Numbered from the stretch's first letter, positions 41,141 through 50,301 are shown. The stretch: 64,000 nucleotides of DNA from JBHICC01 sp046759385 (GCA_046759385.1 JBHICC010000008.1:6304-70303); one strand, 5' to 3'. Made by a program: numbers and translations. Notes: generated from the sequence alone by a model not told the origin.

Positions 41141-42112
41141 TTACGCGGTACTCCCCGTCACGTTGCGAGTGGTTGCTGCAGAACCGCCGCTACGCAGGAA
41201 AGTTTTAACGGCGTCACCGCCGATGCAATTCTGACCGCCCTTTTTCTTCGCTTTGGTGAGGCCTTTCACCGCGGCCTTAATCAACTTCGCGGGTTTCTTA
41301 ATCTTGTCGGAGTACGTGGCGATTCCAATGCTGACGGTGACAGGAATCTGCGTTTGCTCGAAGAAGAAACAATGTTTTTGCAGCGTACGGCGAATGCGCT
41401 GTGCCAGCACAACTGCCCCTTCGTCGCCGATATCGCGGGCTAGCACGGCAAAACGCTCCTCTTCATAGTGAGCAAATACATCCTGGTCGCGCAATATCTG
41501 TCGAGTCGCACGAGCCACCTCCTGCAGCAGATGGTCCCCGGCGACTTTGCCATTGTCGCTGATAATGCGCTGCAAGTGGTCGATCTCGAAGATTAGTAAC
41601 CCCAGTTCTTCGTCATGGCGTTGGGCGTGAGCAAACTCGCTCCCGAGCCGATCTATTAAGTATGCCTCAGTGTAGATTTTCGTGTGCGGGTTGCGCATCC
41701 CGTCGGCGAGTTCCTCTTGTATTGTGAGCTCGAGTTCATCCTGGTAGGAAAACTTGATAATGCAGCTGTAACCAATCTGAATTCGGTCGCCGTCTCTTAG
41801 TTCCTGTTTTTCGATGGGAGTGCCATTGACGTATGTTCGGTTGCTGCTGCCGAGGTCCGCCAGCACCACTGTGCCATTGGAATCGATCATGACCTCTGCG
41901 TGCCTCCGACTGACGCGCTGATCCTCGATACGCACGCCGGCATCATCGGCGCGTCCAATCGAAATGGCGGACTCCGCCGAGAGTGTGTGCACTGTACCGA
42001 CAGAGCCACCATAAAGAACCGTAAGACAGGGCTTTTTCTCGCTGACGACGCTAGGGAAGCGTGTGGTGACCGCGTCCTCGCTTATGGTTATGTCCTGGGT
42101 TATGTCGTTCAT
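41141..42112 (-). CDS. Second FHA domain protein with degenerate GGDEF domain
   Basis: A 323-residue paralogue of the protein at 27726, equal in length and colinear throughout. FHA covers about 30-123 (GRADDAG, VSRRHAE, DLGSSNRTYVNG), so the conserved Asn of NG is replaced by Asn-Arg in SSNRTYVNG. The GGDEF-like domain follows, with YEEERF in the catalytic place (217-221, EEERF) instead of GGDEF. ATG 42112 has AGGAACGAG upstream. The two copies probably have related, non-catalytic jobs; a kinase that could phosphorylate FHA targets lies 1.2 kb away. Confidence 0.88.
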   Translation of the reverse strand: MNDITQDITISEDAVTTRFPSVVSEKKPCLTVLYGGSVGTVHTLSAESAISIGRADDAGVRIEDQRVSRRHAEVMIDSNGTVVLADLGSSNRTYVNGTPIEKQELRDGDRIQIGYSCIIKFSYQDELELTIQEELADGMRNPHTKIYTEAYLIDRLGSEFAHAQRHDEELGLLIFEIDHLQRIISDNGKVAGDHLLQEVARATRQILRDQDVFAHYEEERFAVLARDIGDEGAVVLAQRIRRTLQKHCFFFEQTQIPVTVSIGIATYSDKIKKPAKLIKAAVKGLTKAKKKGGQNCIGGDAVKTFLRSGGSAATTRNVTGSTA

Positions 42113-42422
42113 GCTCGTTCCTGAATTGAGCTGGGTCACAGCTATTGGGGAATTTGCAAGAGCTGTGCCAGGGAATCTTCGTCACCATGAGAGACAACCG
42201 CCAAAGTACTAAGTTATTGATTATTATTGAGTGTTTTTTCAATTACTGCTGCACGTGTGCGTGCCTGAATGATTCTTAGTGTTCCTACGCGCGCACACCG
42301 TGCCCCTAGACGCCCAGAACAAAGGCGTTCGCCGTGCCGGTTCTGCGAGTTGGCTGGTCAGAAAATGGGCACCTCAAGCTATAATTCTAGGAGAACCCCG
42401 ACCGCTGAGTTCCTAGTCGAAG
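42113..42422. other. Divergent promoter region with no gene
   Basis: The stretch separates the leftward FHA gene from the rightward 42423 gene. It contains an AT-rich tract at about 42210-42250 that is a plausible promoter for the FHA gene, and a TATAAT hexamer at 42380-42385 for the rightward gene; its -35 match is weak. I see no further gene. Confidence 0.4.
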
Positions 42423-43163
42423 ATGGGGCGAACGAATCACAACGCGCCTGACGATCTCGCTAAGCAAGCGCTGACGACCGCGACCTTTCCCGCGTTCCAC
42501 AGACGGCTCATGAGCTTGCAGTTTCCGCTTGACGTCGCCGAAGTGATCGAACTGCGAGACACGATCAACTCTGCGGTCGATGCGTTCAGGTCGCCGGTGG
42601 CCACAACACCCTACCAACACTTTGCTGATGCTGTCCGCGCTGACATCGACGCGATCGGTATCGACCGGCCGCATCAGGCGGATAGACTCATTCGCATCCT
42701 CGCTATGCTCCGGCAGCTTTATTGTGAGCACCGCAGCAACTCCAAGGCTGAAGAGGCAAAGCTGCGGCAGCAGCGAGTGGATAATCGGCAGGCGCGCAAG
42801 CTGTCGATTCGCTACGGCTGCTTCATCTTTATCGCCACTACCGTCGGTGCGCTGACCTGGTTGAGCCTGGCTGAGCCCGGGTGGTTCCTCAAGGCCGGTA
42901 CGGTGTTTCTGGGCTACCTGTCTTGTGACTACTTTTATTCCCTAAGCGCCCTTGGTCGCTATAGACGGTTACTTGAGCGTGAACAACAAGGGGTAATCGA
43001 AGAGCGGATCAAGGTCTGGAATCAAAAAGCGTTGACGCGTCGGCTCGCGCTAATCCTGGGTTTTAAGCGCAACTCAAACGTCTTCCTTATCTCACCGAAG
43101 GACGTATACCCATATCGAACCGCGCCAGGTGCCAGAACACCGGTTGGCGGACTGCATCGGTAG
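42423..43163 (+). CDS. Hypothetical two-helix membrane protein, 246 residues
   Basis: Not recognised. The N-terminal 135 residues are soluble and helical. Two membrane helices follow (about 141-158, FIFIATTVGALTWLSLAE, and 163-182, KAGTVFLGYLSCDYF). The C-terminus is again soluble and basic. It sits between the second FHA gene and the CHASE2-kinase gene, all within 5 kb, so it may be part of that signalling group, but no operon is evident: 118 bases separate it from the kinase. Confidence 0.6.
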   Translation: MGRTNHNAPDDLAKQALTTATFPAFHRRLMSLQFPLDVAEVIELRDTINSAVDAFRSPVATTPYQHFADAVRADIDAIGIDRPHQADRLIRILAMLRQLYCEHRSNSKAEEAKLRQQRVDNRQARKLSIRYGCFIFIATTVGALTWLSLAEPGWFLKAGTVFLGYLSCDYFYSLSALGRYRRLLEREQQGVIEERIKVWNQKALTRRLALILGFKRNSNVFLISPKDVYPYRTAPGARTPVGGLHR

Positions 43164-43281
43164 CGGTTACCGACAACTCCACCCTCGATCTGGGGTGGAT
43201 TGTGCGTGAATAAGCACCGCTCATTCCTTCCTATCACACCGCGGCATCGTATATACCTTAATAAGTGGCCAGCGCAGAGGA

Positions 43282-45819
43282 TTGTTGACCGGATTGGGTA
43301 AGACCACTTTCTGGAAAAAAGATTGGTTTATCGGATTGGCCGTGGTGCTCGTTTTCGCCTTAGTGGCGGGCGTGGGGGTCCTCGGCCGCTTGGAGTGGGG
43401 CGTGTACGACCTCGGCGTGCGCTACTCGCTTGCACGTCCGGCGAACAACCATGTCGTGGTGATCGCTATCGACGACACGTCATTAGCGAAGCTTGGGCCG
43501 TGGCCTTGGTCACGCGACCTCTTTGCTGGAGTGAACAGACAGTTGGCGGCTGCACGCGCGTCCTCGATCGGCTACACGTTGGCCTTCGACGCACCGCAGA
43601 ACGAACAGGCACTGTCGGTATTGCGTGAACTGCGCAAAACGCAGGGCAAAAAACTGGGGAAGACTGCGAATACCCTACTCAGGAGGGCACAGGGGAAACT
43701 GGACACGGACCGCATTCTTGCCGCCAGCTTCAAGAAGGCGCGCCATGTGATACTCAGCGCGGGCTACGACGCGAGTGGCACACCCCCGAAGTCTACTGGT
43801 GCGTTGCCGAAGGTTTTGCGCAAGTACCGTATTAATAAGGTTAATGGGGAGCCCGGACCGACAATCCCCTACCTTCCCGTGTTCACGAACCGAAACCGAC
43901 CTTTGTTTGCTGACCGACTTCGCGCCCCGACACCCGGCATAGCGCACACCGCCGCGGGCATCGGTCTGGGTATGGCACATCGTGAAGCCGATGGCGTCGC
44001 CCGCGTCGCCCCGTTGGTTCTGTCATACGGCGATACTTATCTGCCTTCATTTCCGCTGCTAGTCGCGGCCGAAGGCTTGGGTGTAAGAGCGAGGAACATC
44101 CGCATCGAACTCGGTCGCGGCGTAAGGTTAGGTACCACAACGATCCCCACTGATCGCAGGTTGCGGGCGTATCCCTTTTTTTACAAAACCCGCAAAGACC
44201 AGACACCCTTTCGGGTGTTTGCGTTCCATGAGGTGCACAGTCGCAAGATCCCGACACGCACGTTTCGCGACAAGATCGTATTGGTCGGGCCCACTGCGCC
44301 GCGGCTTGTGCAACCCCTGGCCACGCCGGTCGGTGAACCGATGGCGCCGGTGATGCTTATGGCGCACACGGTCTCGAGTCTACTAAACGGCGATCTGTAT
44401 CGTGCCCAAACACTTTCGTACTGGGGGCGGCTGTTCGGATTTACGGTAGTTGCGTTTTATCTAATGTTTATCCTACCGGGTCTGCGCGTTTCTACAGGCT
44501 TGGCATTGAGCGGATTGACGCTCGCGGTGCTGGTCGTCGTGCAATTCAGTTTGATGGCCGTGGAGGCGATTTGGATTCCGTTGATGGTGCCCGCAGCAGC
44601 ACTGGTGTGTGGCCATGTCGTACTTGCTGGAAAGCGCCTAGCGCAAGATAAGGCTGATCAGTTTCAACAGGCGCTTGCGGAATCTAATCGCATGCTAGGT
44701 CTTTCCTTTCAGTCACAAGGGCAACTGGACATGGCCTTTGACCGGTTTCGTAAGTGTCTCGTCGACAAATCCCTGATGGAGTTGCTCTACAATCTCGCTC
44801 TCGATTTCGAGCGCAAGCGCCAATACAACAAGGCACGCAACGTGTACCAATACCTAGCGGGACACGATCGGCGGTTCCGCGATGTCCAGGATCGGCTCGC
44901 CCGCAGTCAGGCGATCGAGGAAACGGGTGTACTCAGCATTAGCGGTGGTATAGGAGCGTCGGGCAGCCTAATCGTCGACGCAGAAGGCGTGCAAAAGCCG
45001 ATGTTGGGGCGCTATGAGCTGCAAAGAGAGCTGGCGAAGGGTGGCATGGGTGTAGTCTATCTCGGCAAGGATCCGAAACTCAGCCGTGTACTTGCCATAA
45101 AAACTTTGGCGTTGTCACAAGAGTTTGAAGGTGAGCGACTACAGCAGGTCAAAGAACGCTTCTTCCGCGAAGCCAAGACAGCTGCCCAGCTTAATCATCC
45201 GCACATCGTGACCATCTACGACGTCGGTGACGAGCAAGACTTGGCCTACATTGCGATGGACTATACGGAGGGTGAGGACTTATCGTTATATTGTGGACCC
45301 GAGAGTCTGTTGCCGCTCGACGAGGTCTTGAATATCATGATCCAGGTAGCGGAGGCCCTTGATTATGCGCATGATCAGCGCATCGTGCATCGTGATATCA
45401 AACCGGCAAACATCATCTACAACAGGGAACAATACATCGCTAAAGTGACCGATTTCGGGGTCGCGTGCTTGATCGATGCCCGGACGACGAAGACCGGGAT
45501 CGTCATGGGAACACCGTCTTATATGTCTCCGGAGCAATTAGCCAACAAGAAGCTTGACGGTCGCTCCGATCTATTCTCGCTTGGCGTGACCCTATACGAG
45601 CTGGTGACGGGACAGTTGCCGTTCGACGACGACTCGCTCTCTGCTCTGGTAAACAAGATCGCCAACAAGAAGCAGCGCGATGTGCGCAAAGTGCGTCCGG
45701 AGCTCCCGCAATGTGTGGCGGAGATCGTGAACAAAGCATTGCGCAAAGAACCTGGCAAGCGCTTCCAGAGTGGCGCCGAGTTGGCTAAAGCTGTGCAGGG
45801 CTGCGTGGAGAAGCTCTAG
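43282..45819 (+). CDS. CHASE2-domain Ser/Thr protein kinase
   Basis: An 845-residue membrane receptor kinase. An N-terminal helix at about 15-35 and an extracellular CHASE2-like domain (about 36-365, starting VYDLGVRYSLARP and VVVIAIDDTSLAKLG) are followed by three hydrophobic segments at about 376-450, then a TPR-like linker. The kinase domain is at 578-843, with GKGGMGVVY-like loop, HRDIKPAN at 703, DFG and SPEQL motifs: an intact Hanks-type kinase. The start is TTG 43282 or 43285. It probably senses a periplasmic signal and phosphorylates Ser/Thr proteins. FHA proteins are natural readers. Confidence 0.9.
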   Translation: MLTGLGKTTFWKKDWFIGLAVVLVFALVAGVGVLGRLEWGVYDLGVRYSLARPANNHVVVIAIDDTSLAKLGPWPWSRDLFAGVNRQLAAARASSIGYTLAFDAPQNEQALSVLRELRKTQGKKLGKTANTLLRRAQGKLDTDRILAASFKKARHVILSAGYDASGTPPKSTGALPKVLRKYRINKVNGEPGPTIPYLPVFTNRNRPLFADRLRAPTPGIAHTAAGIGLGMAHREADGVARVAPLVLSYGDTYLPSFPLLVAAEGLGVRARNIRIELGRGVRLGTTTIPTDRRLRAYPFFYKTRKDQTPFRVFAFHEVHSRKIPTRTFRDKIVLVGPTAPRLVQPLATPVGEPMAPVMLMAHTVSSLLNGDLYRAQTLSYWGRLFGFTVVAFYLMFILPGLRVSTGLALSGLTLAVLVVVQFSLMAVEAIWIPLMVPAAALVCGHVVLAGKRLAQDKADQFQQALAESNRMLGLSFQSQGQLDMAFDRFRKCLVDKSLMELLYNLALDFERKRQYNKARNVYQYLAGHDRRFRDVQDRLARSQAIEETGVLSISGGIGASGSLIVDAEGVQKPMLGRYELQRELAKGGMGVVYLGKDPKLSRVLAIKTLALSQEFEGERLQQVKERFFREAKTAAQLNHPHIVTIYDVGDEQDLAYIAMDYTEGEDLSLYCGPESLLPLDEVLNIMIQVAEALDYAHDQRIVHRDIKPANIIYNREQYIAKVTDFGVACLIDARTTKTGIVMGTPSYMSPEQLANKKLDGRSDLFSLGVTLYELVTGQLPFDDDSLSALVNKIANKKQRDVRKVRPELPQCVAEIVNKALRKEPGKRFQSGAELAKAVQGCVEKL

Positions 45820-45912
45820 ACTACAGAATTGACCGCCGTGCGCCAATCCTAGGATGTTCTCGGCGAATCGTGTAGGATCGGTTCGTTAGCGATCTAGCGT
45901 TCAACTCGCTGG

Positions 45913-45938
45913 AAAAAAATAAGCCTGCAGATGCAGGC
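45913..45938 (-). terminator. Minus-strand intrinsic terminator, apparently stranded
   Basis: On the minus strand GCCTGC-ATCT-GCAGGC is followed by TTATTTTTTT, an intrinsic terminator reading leftwards. Nothing on the minus strand ends nearby; the nearest leftward gene ends at 46917, some 980 bases away, with the FkbM gene between. The terminator may once have ended that gene. Confidence 0.55.
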
Positions 45939-45974
45939 AATACTGCGCCGACGTCGGAGGTCCGAGAAACCTGC

Positions 45975-46898
45975 ATGTTCGGTCTCAGCCACATCGCGGG
46001 CGTTGTCACACAAATACTTTCGCACCCCGCAAATCGCGAGCAGAAGTATCGTGCACTTTTGCGCGCAGTTAACTGGCAACTCGCGTGCGGATGGCGACAG
46101 AGCCCTACAGCGCTACGGTTGGTGGGGGGAATGACCCTTTTGATCTATCCAGACTCAGAAAACGGTAAGAAAATGCTCATGCATGGAGGCTGGGCCGATT
46201 ACCATGAAATGGGATTCATCAAGCGATATCTTCGCACCCATGATCACACCTTGGATGTGGGGGCCAACATAGGATCGTATACACTCTTGCTAGCTTCGTG
46301 TGTTGGCAGCAGTGGTGGCGTGGACGCGTTCGAACCGACTCCTAAGAACCTGCGGCGGCTCAGAGAGAACGTCGCATTCAATAATTTGACTAACGTGAAA
46401 ATTCATGAGCAGGCCGTTTCGAACAAAGATGCCATGGTTTCATTCCGCGTGGACGGCGATACACAAAACGGCATTGAATTACCGCATTTTCGGTCATGTG
46501 ACAAAACGAGAACAATCTTTGTGCAATCCGTAACATTAGATAGAACGTTTCTTCGGCACAGAAAATACGCGCTCGCAAAAATTGACGTGGAGGGTGCCGA
46601 GTACGACGTTCTGCATGGGGCAAGGCATGGGTTATCTCGAGGTAATCCGCCGGTTCTGCTTATTGAGTTGAGAGGACACGAGGAGCGGTACGGTTGCAAT
46701 GCGTCTGATATCGCGCGGTTTCTTCGAGACCGTGGCTATGATTTTGCATTGTATGACTACGATGATCAAATGCTGACGTTTACAGGTAACCCGTGGAGGT
46801 CTAGCTCCGATTTTTTTGCGATCGCGCGGAGCAAAAGGGATTTCGTCTTGTCGAGACTTGCAAACCGGTCCAAACTCATGGTGACGGGTCGACCTTAA
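45975..46898 (+). CDS. FkbM-family methyltransferase
   Basis: A 307-residue FkbM methyltransferase. The SAM-binding core is at about 94-107 (DVGANIGSYTLLL) and EPTPKNLRRLRENVAFNNL, with DVEGAEYDVLHGAR in the downstream conserved region. Members methylate sugars or other glycan and lipid substrates. Codon use appears more AT-rich than neighbours (many AAA, ATT and GAA codons), hinting at horizontal transfer. It lies between a leftward gene and that gene's probable terminator. Confidence 0.85.
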   Translation: MFGLSHIAGVVTQILSHPANREQKYRALLRAVNWQLACGWRQSPTALRLVGGMTLLIYPDSENGKKMLMHGGWADYHEMGFIKRYLRTHDHTLDVGANIGSYTLLLASCVGSSGGVDAFEPTPKNLRRLRENVAFNNLTNVKIHEQAVSNKDAMVSFRVDGDTQNGIELPHFRSCDKTRTIFVQSVTLDRTFLRHRKYALAKIDVEGAEYDVLHGARHGLSRGNPPVLLIELRGHEERYGCNASDIARFLRDRGYDFALYDYDDQMLTFTGNPWRSSSDFFAIARSKRDFVLSRLANRSKLMVTGRP

Positions 46899-46916
46899 TC
46901 CGATACCCACTCTACA

Positions 46917-47552
46917 TTACCCCTCTCGCGCATGGCCCCGCCGTTGACGGACTGCCCGCACCAGCGCATCCAGGGCGATGGCATCAGGCGGTCCACCGTG
47001 AGCGGGTTCCGGCGCCACGGGGCGCTGAACCACCTCAGCCCTAACAATCTCAAACCCCGGCAAATCCGCGACGATCTCCTGCGGCGTACAGAGTACGGCC
47101 GGATCCTTGGGACCGCCGTGTCCACACTCGAGGTTGCTCAGATCGTGGCCGACGTATAAGAAGGTGCCACCTGGCCGGCAGGCCGCGCGCCCGCCCGCCA
47201 AAATTTGGCGGCGCGTGCTTGCAGGCAACTGTAGATAGCACATAAGCACGAGATCGTAGTACGCGCGTTTAAGCGGGTACTGCGTCAGGTCGGCGAGTAC
47301 CCAATCGACCTTTACCCCATGGGCCTTGGCGAGTCTCCTCGCCTTCTGCAAGCCTACATTGGAAAAGTCAACGGCTGTGACCTGCCAGCCGCGTGCTGCG
47401 AGCCACACGGCATTTCGACCCTCACCAGTTCCCAGATCCAATGCACGCCCGGGCTCGAGGCGAGCGGTTTCGGCAACGACAAACTGGTTGGCCGCCGCTG
47501 TCCATACGAACGCCTCATCTGCATAACGCTTATTCCACCGGTCACGATCCAT
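46917..47552 (-). CDS. SAM-dependent methyltransferase, TehB-like
   Basis: A 211-residue class I methyltransferase. Motif I is ALDLGTGEGRNAVWLA (37-52), followed by VTAVDFSNVGLQKARRLA and VLADLTQYPLKRAYYDLVL. A start of WNKRYADEAFVW is typical of TehB-like small methyltransferases acting on tellurite, thiol or small metabolites. Substrate not assigned. It is leftward; no terminator is visible directly beyond its stop, and the nearest minus-strand terminator is at 45913 beyond the FkbM gene. Confidence 0.85.
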   Translation of the reverse strand: MDRDRWNKRYADEAFVWTAAANQFVVAETARLEPGRALDLGTGEGRNAVWLAARGWQVTAVDFSNVGLQKARRLAKAHGVKVDWVLADLTQYPLKRAYYDLVLMCYLQLPASTRRQILAGGRAACRPGGTFLYVGHDLSNLECGHGGPKDPAVLCTPQEIVADLPGFEIVRAEVVQRPVAPEPAHGGPPDAIALDALVRAVRQRRGHAREG

Positions 47553-47687
47553 GGCACAACTGCCTGTCTACTTCCTTATCCTGGTGCACTCGGCGCCGAC
47601 GGATAACATGTTGGCGTATCGTGCCTAACGTGCGGTCCCGTTGGTACGTATGCTACGTGCATGAATGACCCGTCAAAGGAGATGGAG

Positions 47688-48044
47688 ATGGTCGAGGAAT
47701 CCCTTACGGAGCCTCTTATCGTTTTCCGCGCCGAGGACAAGCGCGTCGCTTTGGTGAACTGTGTTGGGTTGTTCGCGACATGGGCGACCCGGCTGGCTTA
47801 CAAGCGCTCAGACATCGGCGAGTTCCTGGCTTATCTCCGACATGCACTCAATCTGCCCGCTTATGAGCTTCAGCATGAGCTTGAGAGCGACGCCGTTCGC
47901 GCCGCCGTCGAGTACATCTTTGACGAGGACGACGGGCAGATCGTGTTTTGTGAAGTTCCTACCATACCCGTGGGCGAACTGGGCAGGCGCATTCGCCGCA
48001 TGCAACAACGCAGGTTTAGCCCCACTCGGCAGCTGTTGCATTAA
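47688..48044 (+). CDS. Hypothetical protein, 118 residues
   Basis: ATG 47688 is chosen because AAAGGAG sits six bases before it; an earlier in-frame ATG at 47661 would add nine residues. The protein is soluble and acidic, with LIVFRAEDKRVALVNCVGLFATWATR and VEYIFDEDDGQIVFCEVPTIPVGELG. Two Cys are spaced far apart. No recognised domain. It stands alone between a leftward methyltransferase and the ankyrin gene. Confidence 0.6.
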   Translation: MVEESLTEPLIVFRAEDKRVALVNCVGLFATWATRLAYKRSDIGEFLAYLRHALNLPAYELQHELESDAVRAAVEYIFDEDDGQIVFCEVPTIPVGELGRRIRRMQQRRFSPTRQLLH

Positions 48045-48173
48045 GCAACCCCAGTGAATCCCTCCTGTTACTTGTTTTCATAGTGCTATCAACGCTGATG
48101 GCGCGGCAGGTATTTGGCACCGAGCTCGCGCCAAATGCATACCAAGCACCGAATCGCTCGGTGTTGGTCGTGA

Positions 48174-49010
48174 CTATTCGATAGCGCCTCGCCGCTTTAG
48201 CAGCTCGACAATAACTTGGTGCCCCTCTTTGGTCGCTGACCCGAGCGGCGTGCGACCTTCGCGGGTACGGGCATTAAGCGGCGCCCCACTTTTCAGCAAG
48301 AGCTCGACAACGTCTTTGTGGCCAAACGAGGCGGCGCCGTGCAATGGCGTACGCCCCTGTCGGTCCTTCGCGGTGACATCGGCGCCCTTGGCGATCAACA
48401 CCTCAACGAGGCCCGCCTCGCCCATTCCGGCCGCCATGTGCAGCGCCGTAAAGCCGCTTGCTCCGGGTGCGTTTACCTCCGCGTCCTCGCGGATCAGAAA
48501 GATCACGACGTCGCGATGATTGTGGAATACGGCTAGATGCAGCGGCGTGAGGCCGTCTTTATCCTCCGCATCGACGCCGGCGCCGCTGGCGATCAAGGTC
48601 GCGACTATAGTGTTATGACCTTCCTGCGCTGCCGTGTGTAGTGGTGTCCAACCGCCCCAGCTTTGCGCGTCGACCTGGGCGCCTTCAGCGATTAACAGCT
48701 TAACGATCGAAAGCAGTCCCGATCGTACCGCAGCGTGTAGCGGCGTAACGCCGTCGCGCCGGGGAGCGTTGACATCGGCTCCACTGGCGACCAGCAACTG
48801 AACCGCCGCATTGCGTCCATCTTCGGCCGCTGTAAACAAAGGTGTTGCGCCGTTCCTGTCTTTCGCATTGATATCCGCACCATCGGCAATAAGGCGCTCG
48901 ATATCTTTTAGGCCTCCCTTCTTGACTGCATCGTGCAGCGGTGCCGCGTCGGCAGCCAAAAAAATGCCGAAAGCTGCGAGCGCTGCTGTTATGTAACGTG
49001 CAAATTGCAT
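48174..49010 (-). CDS. Secreted ankyrin-repeat protein
   Basis: A 278-residue protein from ATG 49010 with a signal peptide (MQFARYITAALAAFGIFLAADA). It contains about seven to eight ankyrin repeats, for example ADGADINAKDRNGATPLFTAAEDGRNAAVQLLVASG, ending with a partial repeat. Probably periplasmic protein-interaction scaffold. A longer frame to 49286 is excluded: it would put the signal peptide inside. A second such gene, of the same length and design, lies at 58682. Binding partner unknown. Confidence 0.88.
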   Translation of the reverse strand: MQFARYITAALAAFGIFLAADAAPLHDAVKKGGLKDIERLIADGADINAKDRNGATPLFTAAEDGRNAAVQLLVASGADVNAPRRDGVTPLHAAVRSGLLSIVKLLIAEGAQVDAQSWGGWTPLHTAAQEGHNTIVATLIASGAGVDAEDKDGLTPLHLAVFHNHRDVVIFLIREDAEVNAPGASGFTALHMAAGMGEAGLVEVLIAKGADVTAKDRQGRTPLHGAASFGHKDVVELLLKSGAPLNARTREGRTPLGSATKEGHQVIVELLKRRGAIE

Positions 49011-49084
49011 TGACTGGTCTAGTCTATCAGAGGCTCGGGTCAGTACCACCGGCCACATTCTCATTCGGATGACCGAGTAAGGTG

Positions 49085-49924
49085 CTAGGGAATCTGAAGC
49101 GTAACGGCAATCGGGCAGTGATCGGAAAGCTTCTTTCTTAAAGACGTCCCTTCCTGGAACACAATTTGTTCGAAAGTGTAGGGCTTGATCCAGCGCGCAG
49201 ATGAGCGATCGAAAACGATGTGATCGATAAAGTATTTGAACTCGCGGTCCCAGCACAGTTGGGATTCTCCTTCGGTGATTCGCCAAAGATCTGCGTTTTG
49301 CGGTTTGCCATCATCGATCTGCGTCCAGAAATCGTCGCCCGACCGATCGAAACGACGATTCCAATCGCCAAGAATGATAAAAGGAACACCTTCGGCTGCA
49401 CGCGCGTCGATCCATGATTCGAGAACGGGGGCCTGGCGCTTCAGGATCTTGCACGCTCTCGAGCCGTGAGAAAGCGGGCGCCCCCAGCAACCGGCTTTGA
49501 GATGAATGGATAACAAGCGAATCTGTTTCTTGTCGATGGTGATAGTAATGTCTGTCCCTTGCGGGATGTCACCGGTCACGTTTAACGCCCTGAAGTCTGG
49601 ATTGCGTACGACGGAAACGCCCTTTCGGACAGCGAAGCCCGTACGCAGAGGGTGGTCGTGGTGCTCGATGAATAACTGATACTTCACCGGATCAAACACC
49701 TTCCTGGCCGCCTTTAAGTTTTCGACCTCCTGGAAGGCGATGACGTCGGCGTTTAGGATCTCGGCGTATCGGGCCAGGCGTTCAAAATCCGCGTGACCGC
49801 GCGGGTTCTTGCCTTCGCCGATCCCGTCACGCAGATGCTCAATGTTCCAGGTCGCGACCTTTAGCGTAGCGGCAGCCGACGACGCGCTGATCAATAGACC
49901 AAGAATAATCAACAGCTTCGGCAT
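49085..49924 (-). CDS. Secreted endonuclease/exonuclease/phosphatase-family protein
   Basis: A 279-residue protein of the EEP superfamily with a signal peptide from ATG 49924 (MPKLLIILGLLISASSAAA). Catalytic residues are readable: TWNIEHL (Asn), FQEVEN (Glu), IHLKAGC (His), GDWNRRFD (Asp/Asn), and SDHCPI (Asp-His). GAGGGT lies six bases before the start. Members cleave phosphodiesters of nucleic acids or phospholipids; a secreted form suggests extracellular nuclease or phosphatase activity. It is divergent from the NHL gene across a terminator-bearing region. Confidence 0.85.
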   Translation of the reverse strand: MPKLLIILGLLISASSAAATLKVATWNIEHLRDGIGEGKNPRGHADFERLARYAEILNADVIAFQEVENLKAARKVFDPVKYQLFIEHHDHPLRTGFAVRKGVSVVRNPDFRALNVTGDIPQGTDITITIDKKQIRLLSIHLKAGCWGRPLSHGSRACKILKRQAPVLESWIDARAAEGVPFIILGDWNRRFDRSGDDFWTQIDDGKPQNADLWRITEGESQLCWDREFKYFIDHIVFDRSSARWIKPYTFEQIVFQEGTSLRKKLSDHCPIAVTLQIP

Positions 49925-50301
49925 TGTTACCCTCATTAAACCGCCGCTGTCGGTGGAATTTACATAGTCGCGTGTTGTCACTTTTACTCTAAGTGTTTGA
50001 CGTCGTGTGAATCATGCCCAGACGCGTTCCGTGCAGAGGGTCGGGAAACTTTACAATCTTTAGCATCGCAAGGGCATGGTCTGAAGCTAACATGTTGACA
50101 GTCATACGTTTTGCGAATGCGTACGGATATTGCACAAGATTCAGACGAGGAGAAAGGGTCTCTTCATTGTCGATTTCAAGCCCCGCCTAAGTGCGGGGCT
50201 TTTTTATCTCAAGCTGTGTTGAGTATTGCTTGACGTTGCCTTCAGATCGTTCTTGGGCAACCCAACCTGCTTCGGATGGCGCGTCTATACTTAAAGCCGC
50301 C
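49925..50301. other. Divergent intergenic region with RNA signals
   Basis: No protein gene is supported. It holds a TTGACA hexamer at 50095-50100 with no clear -10 at standard spacing, then an intrinsic terminator at 50179-50205. A candidate short RNA or an attenuating leader of the downstream NHL gene lies between these points. Confidence 0.45.
50179..50205 (+). terminator. Intrinsic terminator ahead of the NHL gene
   Basis: AGCCCCGC (50179-50186) pairs with GCGGGGCT (50193-50200) around a six-base loop and runs into a T tract (50200-50205). It is clearly a plus-strand terminator with no protein gene ending upstream: the left neighbour runs leftward. It ends a short RNA or attenuates the NHL gene, whose ATG is 96 bases beyond. 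Confidence 0.7.
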
